64,000 nucleotides of DNA from Cichorium intybus (Eukaryota; Streptophyta; Magnoliopsida; Asterales; Asteraceae), in contig CM042013.1 of the NCBI GenBank assembly GCA_023525715.1, positions 81,134,994-81,198,993 on the forward strand, given 5' to 3'. Below, in pieces: positions 1-14,064 of the stretch (its first letter is position 1; the number at the start of each line of letters is the position of its first letter). The translations under genes and the position numbers were made by a program. The notes beneath the pieces were generated by a model. It was not told the DNA's origin. It did no database searches and saw only the letters and a list, made by a program, of their open reading frames with translations.

Positions 1-1298
1 CCCAGATTATCATACATCTCAATACATAGATCATGCCAAGTACAGTCTTCAGGCTTGTCCTGAACGACCAGGCTCTTGGGCTTGCCCCGATCCGCCAATA
101 ATAAACTCATTCGTGGACTCTCGGGCTTGTCCTGATCCGTCAGTAATCATTCACAAGTAATTTAAATATATATAATTATTCCCAATCACACATTATCACA
201 ACCAATAAGGTGAGGAGACTCGCCTGATAGTCTGCTATACGAAAACAAGGAAGCCTTGGTAACCGATCCTCACGAACTTCCTAATTCAAAAGGAGCTAAC
301 AGTCAATAACACAGCTTCCAGGCTATTACTAGGGTCAAACCCCATAATCCCCTAAGGTTTGACCAAAACATCAAACTGACCTAAAAATCAAAGGTCAAAG
401 GTCAGCCCAAGTTGCACTTAGCGCCGCTATCTCACATGGATAGCGTAGCTAAGTGGAAAGCAGTTACGAGCTCTTCTTCTTAAATAGCGTTGATATCTTC
501 ATAGATAGCGGCACTATCTCCGCTGTTCAACCAATCTTTTTGTCTAGCTCTTAATACATTAAACCAGGGTCTAGTACTCTCCAAACCCCTTTCATATAGC
601 CTCTAGATCCATAAAAATGTAAACTTTTACGAGCATGCATGACCATGGTTAATATCTACGTCAAAAAGAGTAAAAACTAAGATTGCTTCATCCATAAAAG
701 AGTCCAAGGCTAGGTTTGGGATTTTATAGGACTCAAGAGCTACAAAAGAGAAAGAGATTCGTCCTCCAGCCCCCAAGTCCCCCAATCATTAAGATTCAAC
801 CATCATGCCCTAAAATGAGTAAAAGCTCTATATTTTCATTTTATGAAAGAAACTCCAAGAAACAAGGGATAGTGAACACTTACAAAGGTTCAAAAATACA
901 AGATGAAGCTGATGATCTTAGGAAAGTAGCTTATTGCACCTTCACACCTTCTTCTTCTTCCAAGAAACCATCAAAGTGTGCCAATGGAGTGAGATTCACC
1001 AAAAGATGCCAAGATGGGTGTTTTAGGGTTTTACAGAGCTTGATGGTGATAAAGACGTCCCTTATAGGGCTTTATGCCTTTATAGGGCCCAAATCACGAA
1101 ATTAGGGAGTTTTTGCATTTTGCGGCGGATAGCGTCGCTATCGTATGATTTAGCGTCGCTATCCCGGTCATGCACATGCACGATCTCTTCCACAGATAAT
1201 GTCGCTAACCCCTAAGTTAGCCGCTATCCCCCCCCCATTCTCACCCAAAAGCATTTAAAAAAATATAAATACAATTACCTAAAAATGGGTCTTACAGT
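1..1298 (-). repeat. Partial gypsy-type LTR debris
   Basis: The block ends with GGGTCTTACA, so on the minus strand it opens with TGTAAGACCC, as plant Ty3/gypsy LTRs do. Inside are short repeated phrases (GGCTTGTCCTGATCCG-like near 50-150; TAGCGTCGCTATC-like near 420-500 and 1125-1230), common in long gypsy LTRs. No coding domain is visible, and the 129-aa open frame at 716-1105 lies inside this non-coding sequence. The other end is cut by the window edge. The superfamily call rests on the terminus only. Confidence 0.45.
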
Positions 1299-2256
1299 AT
1301 GGCCATACTCAAACTGTATTGATATTGATTAATTTTGCAGTCCACTTGAGGTCACCACATATCTCTATTGAAGAAACAAAATATTGAACGTTTGAGACTG
1401 ACGACATTCAATGTCTCTCATTCATATAGATATCTAGAATAAAGAGATTTGATCACTTACCTATATGATTCTTTCATAACTCTAACTTTTGAGTATAATA
1501 TGTGTCTAGGATGACATTACCTACGAACTATAATAAGTATTACTAACAGTTGTTGTACCATGTACAAGGTGTAGTTTGTTAGAGATATGTCTACTGACAC
1601 AACAAGTTGGTGATATTTCTAATTAAGCATGAGCTTATTAGGTTACACTAAAAGCAAAATCTGAGCTCAAAATGACAAGAACGATTTATGATGTACTAGT
1701 TCATTAATTCATCACTTTGTAGTGGTTGATTAGAAACTAAACGAGTTAACAAATTTATATTGAATTAATATTTGAATTTGATAAGATCATTATCTTGAAA
1801 TTTAAATATTTAAATTAAATAAATAACAAAAAAGTTTTTTGGACTTGATTTTTTCTTGTTATCCCTTAATTCTACCGAATACCACTTTGATATTGTGGAT
1901 TTTATTATAGATAATTTATTGGAAAATGGGATTGAAATTGTTTTCATTAACATTTCATCTATCTCTTGACAATCTCTATTCTCTGTAAGTCTCTATCTCT
2001 TGACACTCAATCTCTTGGTTTTATTTTTGGCCGAGGACTAAAAAAGAGGTACACATTTGTGTGTTTGTGGGGTGTGCTCAAGGAGAAAAGGAAGAAAGTG
2101 CCTGCATTTTGTTGCTTTATTATTGCTTTAGGTGTGATTGTGACATATGAGTTCTATTTTGATCTTTTATATCAACAAACATAGATATGTGGTGCTATGT
2201 GATGATTGTTTTATTTTTGATTCTATTGTGTGTTCTAGACCATCATATTCCAACAC
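1299..2256. repeat. Possible copia-LTR remnant
   Basis: AT-rich sequence ending in CATATTCCAACA, whose complement TGTTGGAATATG is a frequent start of plant copia LTRs. There is no recognisable primer-binding site or pol domain next to it. The 72-aa open frame at 1966-2184 resembles no family I know. Confidence 0.3.
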
Positions 2257-3863
2257 ACATACTCTATAATTCACTCCTAAATTACACCACTGTCCTAGAC
2301 GAAACTTGAACCCTCAACCATTTGGGCTGAGGGACACCAAGTTAAAACCAAAAAGCATATGCTATAAGCTCTTTTTTTATAAATAATTGATCATGAAAAT
2401 AAAGAGAGAATAAAGACAAAAGATTTATATAATTTTATATTCTTCAGATATCTATGGATCTATAAGAAAGATATATATACATTTTATTATATAGAGACAT
2501 TTCGATGCACTCACATACAAACTAAACTTTGTCACATGCAAATATTCATGGAATATCTTTCAGGACACCACTATTCCTAGTGACAGATTCAGAAGAATTT
2601 TTTATGGGAACTATGGCCTGCCATACAACTATCGTATGATACAATATAGACTAGACTGTATAAAATGGATTACAAACTAAGTTGAATGAGTCATATTGTA
2701 ACGATGCATACTTTTTATTGTATTTTGTATGTTAATATGAATGTAAACTAATGTACTTTACAACTAGACATTGAAGTAGTAAACAGATATTTATACCCTG
2801 TAGATTTCCAAGCTATGACTTTCACTTAACAAGACAAAGTTTAACTTAACACATTTTTTGTTAGGATTAAGAACTTTGATAAACACACACAAACTCAACA
2901 AAATACATATAGAGAGAAAATAAAGAGCACAACTATATAGTGCGGTTCATTAGATCAGAAACATCAAGCTATATCCACAGACGAACTAGATAGAGATTTT
3001 TATTGATAGCCGCCAATTGCACCTTTTTGCTTCTTATGGCTATAATCACTCACATGTGATTATTGGTAAGGCAGGTTGACCTCCAATATGCGAATAAGGC
3101 CAAGCCTAGAAACATCTTTGACAATTTTGGCCCATGACATCACCAACAGAGTAGCCTCATGACGAGTGCATCACAACATACTCCACCGCTGCAGACTGCT
3201 TACACTGTGGTTGCGGTTTCGAGACACTGCAGTTGCTCTCACTGAGTGATCAATGCAAGCCTGCTAAGGCACTACAGCTGCGAGTTTGCTACTCTGTAGC
3301 TGCCCGGCAACCACTGCACAACCGCAGTGAAACTGTGCAGCATTGGATTTTGATGCCAAATATGATATATATGAACTGAGTCCGACTCAAGCGAGTGAGT
3401 GAAAGGCCTTCTGAAAATTTTCTTGTTGTGATGCTGCCTCCAACCCCCTCAAAAGACGATTTTCTATAGCAACAATAAGGTAGAAGACTAGACTCGACAA
3501 CTGAACATTTGTTTAATCGAAAATGACTGCCCTCTAATGATAATATAGTGGATTCTTCGGTGACTAGCATACTCCCACACAAAGTTTGCTTAGGTTTGAA
3601 CACTTATAAATTTATTATATTCTAAGATGCATCTCAACATCTAAGAAATATTGCCTCCAACAAAATTTACTCTCCCAATATATACTTTAATGCAAACAAT
3701 AAATATAACTGATAAGAATTTTTATGTAGTTCTCTAATTTGCCAAATGTTGATCATATTTTTATTGATTTATTAACTAAATTAAAGTAATACTACTCAAA
3801 GAGAGAGCGTACGTAATAATAGTATAATCATGTAAAAAATAAACAATCACGGACAAAATAAAC
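2257..3863. other. Gene-free stretch, no recognised element
   Basis: AT-rich DNA. Around 3180-3320 there is a more GC-rich patch with repeated CTGCAG-like and GCAGTTGC-like words, which looks like old repeat sequence. The 104-aa minus-strand frame at 3289-3603 crosses it and has no domain-like features. Confidence 0.4.
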
Positions 3864-3872
3864 ATAAAAAAT

Positions 3873-4054
3873 GGGTGCTACTAAATAGACACCTAATATA
3901 TATTTATAAATAAAAGTCAAACATTCTTAACCAATCATATCTGTTTTTTCCGGAAAATATTGTAATTCCAACAAATAAAAAACAGTTGACCTTATTTAAA
4001 AGTAATGATTAAGGTGTCTAATTGGTAAATAAGGGTGTCTTTTTAGCTATCCCG
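3873..4054. mobile_element. Mutator-type MITE, 182 bp
   Basis: The ends are inverted repeats: the left starts GGGTGCTACTAAATAGACAC and the reverse complement of the right reads GGGATAGCTAAAAAGACAC. The flanks carry a near-perfect 9-bp direct repeat (ATAAAAAAT at 3864-3872 and ATGAAAAAT at 4055-4063), the length produced by Mutator-like transposases. It has no coding capacity and sits about 280 bp upstream of the small gene at 4334. Confidence 0.7.
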
Positions 4055-4274
4055 ATGAAAAATAGATAATCCCAACACTCTTATAATCTTATTAAAATCA
4101 AAATACTTAAACCTAGAAAACGATGGGCTAGAAACATGAAAGTGGTCGATTCCTATTTTTCTTACTACACTCCAAAAAAGCGCAGACGCAAACAAGCCAC
4201 GACATTCAGGGACTTCCGTGACAACACCTCAATTCTTAAAGCCCTTAATTGCAAATTCTATCCACACCCCACCC

Positions 4275-4286
4275 ATAAATACATAA
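4275..4286 (+). promoter_or_regulatory. Possible TATA box of the small gene
   Basis: ATAAATACATAA lies about 50-60 bp before the ATG at 4334, just after a C-rich run (CACCCCACCC). This is a plausible core promoter with a very short leader, inferred from position and composition only. Confidence 0.35.
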
Positions 4287-4333
4287 ACGCATCCTGCCAA
4301 AAAAAGAAAGAAAAAACCCATAAATCCTGAAAT

Positions 4334-4540
4334 ATGCTTCACCTGTTCTTCGCAGTGGGATTCTCAGCGGTGCCGTTGACTCTGTTCGTGCCGCCGGTGA
4401 GAAACTTCAATCTATTTGTTGCATCCATGGAAGAGCTATGGCGGGAGTCCAGCCTCCACACTGTTCGGATGTATCCGCGTTTACGGTACGCTTGGTCTAG
4501 GGTTTTGGATTGTTTGCTCTGCAATTCCACCACCCGTTAG
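4334..4540 (+). CDS. Small membrane-type protein, 68 aa, unknown function
   Basis: The ORF is uninterrupted and markedly more GC-rich and codon-structured than its surroundings. Residues 1-20 form a hydrophobic stretch (LFFAVGFSAVPLTLFVPP) that could be a membrane anchor or signal-anchor. Next comes an amphipathic region with a tryptophan (MEELWRES), a tyrosine/arginine-rich stretch (YPRLRYAWSRVLDCLLC) and a short Ser/Thr tail. This pattern resembles a family of 60-70-aa conserved plant proteins without a known role that I recall only loosely, so the homology is unverified. A TATA-like element lies about 50 bp upstream. No intron is needed. Frames at 4339-4533 (-) and 4416-4610 (+) are shadows of it. 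Confidence 0.65.
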   Translation: MLHLFFAVGFSAVPLTLFVPPVRNFNLFVASMEELWRESSLHTVRMYPRLRYAWSRVLDCLLCNSTTR

Positions 4541-4610
4541 AATCGATACACCGGAACTTGAAATTTTCACTTCTGTATACAATTTTTTTTTTTTTTTTTT
4601 TGGGTTTTGA

Positions 4611-5154
4611 TTATGGGGCAACTTTTTGTATTTGATTGAGTGGTTAATCGTGATAACATAGGGGTTCGATGATTGGAGTTTTATATGTTAATTTTGAAAA
4701 GTTTGTTGTTGTTATTGAATTTAGAATAAAGTAAATTGTTACTTGATTATCACATGTTATTGTGGCGATTGTTTGTTTACTTGATGTTAGTTTTGTATCA
4801 GCGTCAGTATTTATTGAGTGTTAAAATTACTTTTTTTAGAGTTGTTTTAATTTATGGGTTAATAACTTATTAAGTAAAATTCAATATTAACTACTGTATT
4901 TTTATTTTTTACATAAATAATAATATGCTTTGAGCTTCATCTTCCTTTTAGTTAAAATTTGAGGCATGGGTTTGATAATTAATTTACGGTGTATTACAAC
5001 GATTATAATTTTAGGATAGGTTTGTTTAAGGTGGCAGAATCACATTGCTTGAAATAGACGTAAACTAATTAACATTGTTTTGAACGAAAATTGGCATAAA
5101 TTATGTTAGTGTGGTGTGAATTTTATTCCTTCCTATTAATTTGTCAAAATATTA
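4611..5154. other. AT-rich stretch, nothing recognised
   Basis: After a T-run at about 4582-4600 the sequence is AT-rich with no open frame or repeat that I can identify. It may include the 3' untranslated region of the small gene. Confidence 0.4.
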
Positions 5155-5156
5155 TG

Positions 5157-5770
5157 CATGTTGGACAAAATTATCTAGTAGCTAATAGCGGTTAGTTGGT
5201 AGTTATTACTTTTATTAGTGCAGAAGTGTTCAACAAAAGCAGTCATTAACTTTAGAAATGTAAAATAACATAAAAATCAAAAATTAAACACTAAACGGTC
5301 CCAAAAACTACTTGAAATAGCTTTTGAATTATGAACGGTTTGTTAAAAATAAAGCTAAAAGCTATTGCTACCGAATGAAGTTTTTTTTTTTCGAGTCTTT
5401 TTTCTAAAAGTTAAACGCTAAATGCTCTCAAAAGCTGTTAAACGTCTCGTGCCGAACACGTCAATATATTTTGCGTGTTCGACAAAACTAGCTGGTAGCA
5501 GTTAGTCGGTAGTTGTGACTTTTTTAGTGCAAAAGTGTTCGGCAAAAGCAGCCATTAGCTTTTAGAAGTGTAAATAATATAAAAATCAAAAGTTAAATGC
5601 TAAACACTCCCAAAAACTACTTGAAATAATTTTGGATTATGAACGGTTTGTTAAAAATAAAGCTAAAAGCTTTTACTGACGAACAAAGTTTTTTTTTCAG
5701 AGTTTTTTTACTAAAAGCAAAATATTAAATGTTTTCAAAAGCTGTTAAACGCTGCGTGTTGAACACGGCT
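5157..5770. repeat. Two tandem copies of a MITE, period 317 bp
   Basis: Copy 1 (about 5157-5460) and copy 2 (about 5472-5770) align over their length, including the phrases AAAACTACTTGAAATA and GAACGGTTTGTTAAAAATAA. Each copy starts near GTTCGACAAAA and ends near GCCGAACACG. The ends are short inverted repeats (CGTGTTCGRC), so each copy is probably a MITE of hAT or Mutator type. The target duplication is unclear. The copies differ at many sites, so the duplication is not recent. Confidence 0.6.
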
Positions 5771-5967
5771 ACATCAACGTTTTTCCTTATTTATGAAGGT
5801 ATTGGTTAATTTGTTAGCAAGACATGCAAAAGATGTATGAAAATGTCTCATATAGACTTTAAAATTTTAATCTAGTCAAGTCAAACAACATGCATATTAG
5901 AGATTTTTCAATATTTTATTTTTTGATGATTGATAATCTATTTTTTGTTTAGGCAAGTGTCTGATCG

Positions 5968-6050
<83 letters not shown>
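5968..6050. repeat. (TA)n microsatellite, about 83 bp
   Basis: Uninterrupted TA dinucleotides ending exactly where the TIR element at 6051 begins. It is the left boundary of that element. Confidence 0.95.
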
Positions 6051-8700
<2,650 letters not shown>

Positions 8701-8791
<91 letters not shown>

Positions 8792-8793
8792 TA
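8701..8793. repeat. (TA)n microsatellite between Helitron copies
   Basis: About 85 bp of TA dinucleotides, ending in TCTTA before copy B. It separates copies A and B, while copies B and C have no such spacer. Confidence 0.95.
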
Positions 8794-9212
8794 TCTTAAT
8801 AAATAAGTAACTCAAAGCCACATGTCATCTTCTCATTGAATTTGCCACATGTCATTTTCTTATAATTTTAGATTTTAAAAAAAAACTAATTGGTTTGAAA
8901 CGTTTCTAACTCCTTAATGATCGGTTTAATTATCATTCAATATCAAAATTAATTGTTATCATTCAATTTCAAAATTAATTGTCATTTAATATCATATTAT
9001 TTTTTAATGTGTAGAATGATTTAAGAGACAATAGAGAGAAAATTGGCGTCATAATATTTTGAAGAACGATTCCAATCATAATAGTGAATTTGATTTTAGT
9101 ACCGGTGACATTCTCATAATCAATTATATTTATGTAAAATTATTAATGTTTAGTTATTTTTAATTAATAATTTTTTGTATCATCCCATGTAATACACGGG
9201 CCTTACAACTAG
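8794..9212 (+). mobile_element. Non-autonomous Helitron, copy B (deleted)
   Basis: Starts TCTTAATAAATAAGTAAC and ends with the hairpin CCCATGTAATACACGGG then CCTTACAACTAG. It lacks an internal segment of about 67 bp that copies A and C have after CAATTATATTTAT, giving 419 bp. It is followed after only two bases (TA) by copy C, a head-to-tail pair. Confidence 0.8.
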
Positions 9213-9214
9213 TA

Positions 9215-9698
9215 TCCTAATAAATAAGTAACTCAAAGTCACATGTCATCTCCTCATTGAATTTGCCACATGTCATTTTCTCATAATTTTAAATTTCTTA
9301 AAAAAAACTAATTGGTTTGAAACGTTTCTAACTCTTTAATGATCGGTTTAATTATCATTCAAATTCAAAATTAATTGTTATCATTCAATTTCAAAATTAA
9401 TTGTTTTTTAATATCATATTATATTTTAATGTATAGAATGATTTGGAGACAATAGAGAGACAATTGATGTCATAATATTTTGAAGAACATTCCAATCATA
9501 ATAGTGAATTTGATTTTAGTATCGGTGACATTCTCATAATCAATTATATTTATCAAAATACAAAGTCGTAATAGTAAAAATCAAAAGCAATATGTCACGA
9601 TACACAAACAAATTTCTTATATAAAATTATTAATGATTAGATATTTTTAATTAATATTTTTTTGTATCATCCCGTGTAATACACGGGTCGCACAACTA

Positions 9699-9699
<1 letters not shown>
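9215..9699 (+). mobile_element. Non-autonomous Helitron, copy C
   Basis: Starts TCCTAATAAATAAGTAAC and ends with a perfect 7-bp stem hairpin (CCCGTGT-AAT-ACACGGG) followed by TCGCACAACTAG and T. It has the best preserved 3' end of the three. 485 bp, no ORF of note. Members of this type rely on a Rep/helicase from an autonomous Helitron elsewhere; none is in the window. Confidence 0.85.

Positions 9700-9741
<42 letters not shown>
9700..9741. repeat. (TA)n microsatellite
   Basis: About 40 bp of AT dinucleotides between Helitron copy C and the palindromic element. Confidence 0.95.
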
Positions 9742-9745
<4 letters not shown>

Positions 9746-9753
9746 CATACATA

Positions 9754-11330
<1,577 letters not shown>

Positions 11331-12045
11331 GGGGTGAGCAAAAACCGAACCGCAACAAAAAATAACCGAAAAAACCGCAAAAACCGAAACCGAATAATCG
11401 AAACCGAAGAGAAAACCGATGGTGTTGTTTATACTTTTATAAAAACCACAAAATTGCGGTACGGTGCGGTTTTACTTTTGGAAAAACCGCAAATAACCGA
11501 ACCGCACCGATTACCATGTATTAAATAATTATATAATATATGTATTATTTACTTATTATTAAGTTTAAATATGACTTTATAGATTAGATAAAAGAGTGAG
11601 TTTGAACGACAATTTCATTTTGTATTTTGATAGTGGCAATTCCATTTGTCATTTTCACCGATTGTAAGTTATAAACTTTAGTTGTTTCATGATTTAGTAT
11701 ACTGAGTACAAAGAAATAAATGAGTTCTATTTTGTATTTTGATAGCGGCAATATACTAAATATATAGTCAAAATACTAAAAATTTAATAAAAAAATGCGT
11801 CGATTTTGAACTTCTGCGGTTATACAACCGCACCATAGGAAAAAAACGCACGCCACTATATTATGCGGTTAATAACCGAAACCGCACCAAATAAAACCGC
11901 ACGACATGGAAAAACCCGCAAAACCGCACCGCATTAGAAACCGCAAATTGCAGTTTTAGGTTTTCAAAAACCGCATAATGCGATTTGCGGTTTGGTTTCG
12001 ACAAAAGAACCGCAACAAACCGCACAAGCGCACCATGCTCGCCCC
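11331..12045. mobile_element. hAT-like MITE, 715 bp
   Basis: Ends are inverted: GGGGTGAGCA at the left and TGCTCGCCCC at the right. They sit between direct repeats TAAATTA (7 bp visible, possibly 8 with one change), suggesting the 8-bp duplication of hAT transposases. The interior is dominated by AACCGCAAAACCGAAACCG-like runs at both ends, themselves inverted relative to each other. No transposase. The 71-aa ORF at 11313-11528 is a by-product of these runs. Confidence 0.65.
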
Positions 12046-12214
12046 TAAATTATAAATTCATGTACGTCAAAATAGAGTTTGTTAAGTTATCTTTCCCTTC
12101 ATATTATTTTCCAAATCTAACAACTATATATATCAATCTGGCGTCATAAGTTTCAATTAAATATCACAAGTTAAAAAGAAATTTTGAGTTGTGGCGATTG
12201 AATAGATAAACATT
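12046..12214. other. Short spacer before the MULE
   Basis: AT-rich, nothing recognised. Its last nine bases (TAAACATTG, 12206-12214) match 6 of 9 positions after the right MULE end (AAAAATTTG, 25726-25734), a possible eroded target duplication. Confidence 0.4.
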
Positions 12215-12410
12215 GGAGTAAATTACACTTTTGGTCCCTGAGGTTTGATAAAACTAACAGATAGGTCCTAACTTTCTGTATCCAACGTTTTAGGTCATTA
12301 AGGTATGCTGAAACTCACAAATAGAGCCCTGGCCTCGTTACCGTCACTTTTAAATCGTTAACCCCCCCCCCCACTTGTGCCGGGCACGTGGGGGTATTTT
12401 CGTCCATTCC
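12215..12410 (+). repeat. Left terminal inverted repeat of the MULE
   Basis: Reads GAGTAAATTACACTTTTGG and continues through a C-run at about 12362-12372 to CGTCCATTCC. It is nearly identical to the inverse of 25535-25725; the C-run is a few bases longer here. Confidence 0.9.
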
Positions 12411-12466
12411 AATAAGTGTCTATCTGGAGTTATTAGTAGCGGGAAAACAGGTGACTTCAACTCCAA

Positions 12467-12780
12467 ATGTCAAGCGTAATCAACACTCACATTTGGTGTG
12501 GAAGATCTAGGAGCATTAACGAAGTAAGAATGGTAGTATGCAGATGTGGGATTCAGGCGACTCTGTACACGTCCTGGACACATCTTAATCCAGGCAGACG
12601 TTTTGCCGTTGTACTAGGTGTGGATTTGTGGGGTGGTCCGACCCTCCAATGTGTCGCAGATCGATGATAATCATTCATGGGTTGTTGCAGGGGAGGCAGA
12701 TGCAGCAGGAGGAAGTAGCAAGACTTGAAGGAGAGCTGAGGGTTGCTTGTTGGTACATAACGGTGGTTATAGTTTCGTGA
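12467..12780 (+). pseudogene. GRF-type zinc-finger protein, frameshifted
   Basis: The frame from 12467 contains CRCGIQATLYTSWTHLNPGRRF, the core of a GRF zinc finger (two cysteines, then NPGRRF). At a T-run (12601-12604) the frame is lost. One base back, reading resumes as CRCTRCGFVGWSDPPMC, which supplies the remaining finger cysteines. It then continues through a charged helix with RQMQQEEVARLEGELR and a hydrophobic tail (CWYITVVIV) to the stop at 12778-12780. This order (GRF finger, coiled coil, C-terminal membrane helix) is common in small plant GRF proteins, many spread by transposons. A single missing base explains the break. It lies just inside the left MULE TIR. Confidence 0.75.
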
Positions 12781-13449
12781 ATGTTCTTCATCATTTACTG
12801 GATGTTTACAATGTTTGAGTAGGTTTGGGTGTTGCACTTCTTTATATTTTGGGGACCAGTTCTAGGTTAAATTTTAATGTCGTTGTGTTTAGAGTAATCT
12901 ATGTCTACGGGTATGAAAAACTTGGTTATGTATTGTTGATATTTTTGATGTATGATCCATTTTGTTAGCCGTTTTGAATCACTCATGTAATATTGATATC
13001 GACAATTAAGTAAACGCTTGTTAGTTACTTTACAATGGATTATGTTTTTATTTTCTTGGATCGAAGACTTAAACATACACAATGTGTTATCATACGGTAA
13101 TGGAGTTTTACATAGAAATTTAGTTGGTGGAATTATTACGTGTACAACATTTTACTATAATTGTGTATTTCCCTAAAAGTCCCTGTGGTTTAGTGGTAAT
13201 TGGTAGATGAAGTGTCGATATTTTCACTCATTACCGCCCACATACTGGTGTTTTCAGTGCATCTACATTTAATGGACTGCCAATCAGAAGTCTAATCGAC
13301 CACCCCCCAAATGATGGTTCTAGATAGAATTATAAAAGAAGTTACAATCCACCCATATCAAATAGAATATCGTCTGTGAAGAAAATGAAGGGCAAAGATT
13401 TAGAATCAATGCTTCATCGTTTACCAAGATAGCGAAGAACAATCGAAAG

Positions 13450-13680
13450 ATGATGAGAGATTTGCAGCGAAAGATTGAAAATGACTACGAATTTAAGAAG
13501 GCAATGGTGGAAAGTTTGGAGACGCGTCCGAAGTATATGAACTATGTACTCGCGGAAAAGGTGATCGATGAAGGGAAAACCAGGGCTGCCAAGATGATGG
13601 AGCTTGTTTACGTCATGCAGGAACTGCTGAAAGAGGAGATAGACGACTACAAAGAAAAAAATCAAACTCATAGATTATGA
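13450..13680 (+). CDS. Charged helical ORF of the MULE, 76 aa
   Basis: The uninterrupted frame encodes an all-helical, Glu/Lys-rich peptide (MMRDLQRKIENDYEF; MMELVYVMQELLKEEIDDYKEK). No family recognised. It lies between the GRF ORF and the nested gypsy element. It could be a third exon or gene of the MULE, or a truncated one whose 5' part lies upstream, since a possible alternative start at 13385 is in another frame. Coding-like codon use makes it more than noise. Confidence 0.4.
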   Translation: MMRDLQRKIENDYEFKKAMVESLETRPKYMNYVLAEKVIDEGKTRAAKMMELVYVMQELLKEEIDDYKEKNQTHRL

Positions 13681-14064
13681 GTTTGATTTTCAGAACCAGG
13701 TTTGACATCTTTTAGAAGTAGTTCAACATGTGGTTTAGTATAGGTGAATGCATGTTTATGTAGATGTTTTGGGAAGTTTTAGGGTTTCATGTGAAACTCT
13801 TAAAAATGTTTTGTGCGACTTTTATGTATGCAGTAATATAATGATATGTTAGTATGAAGTTGTTTCTTTTTATCTCAAATGAAGACTATCCTGATACTGA
13901 AAAGGGGGTTTAAATGTCGAATCAAAAGGCAAAATCTAATTGTACATTTGAACCCATAAACTTCGTTTAATTGACTAACAAAGAATGTATTTGGAAAAAC
14001 TTATTTCATTTACTCAAATAAGACACATGTCTTCATCCAACTTTGTAATTAAAGTTAACAATAG

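Noticed and set aside
716..1105. 129-aa frame
   Set aside because: Low-complexity Lys/Ser-rich translation inside LTR-like sequence.
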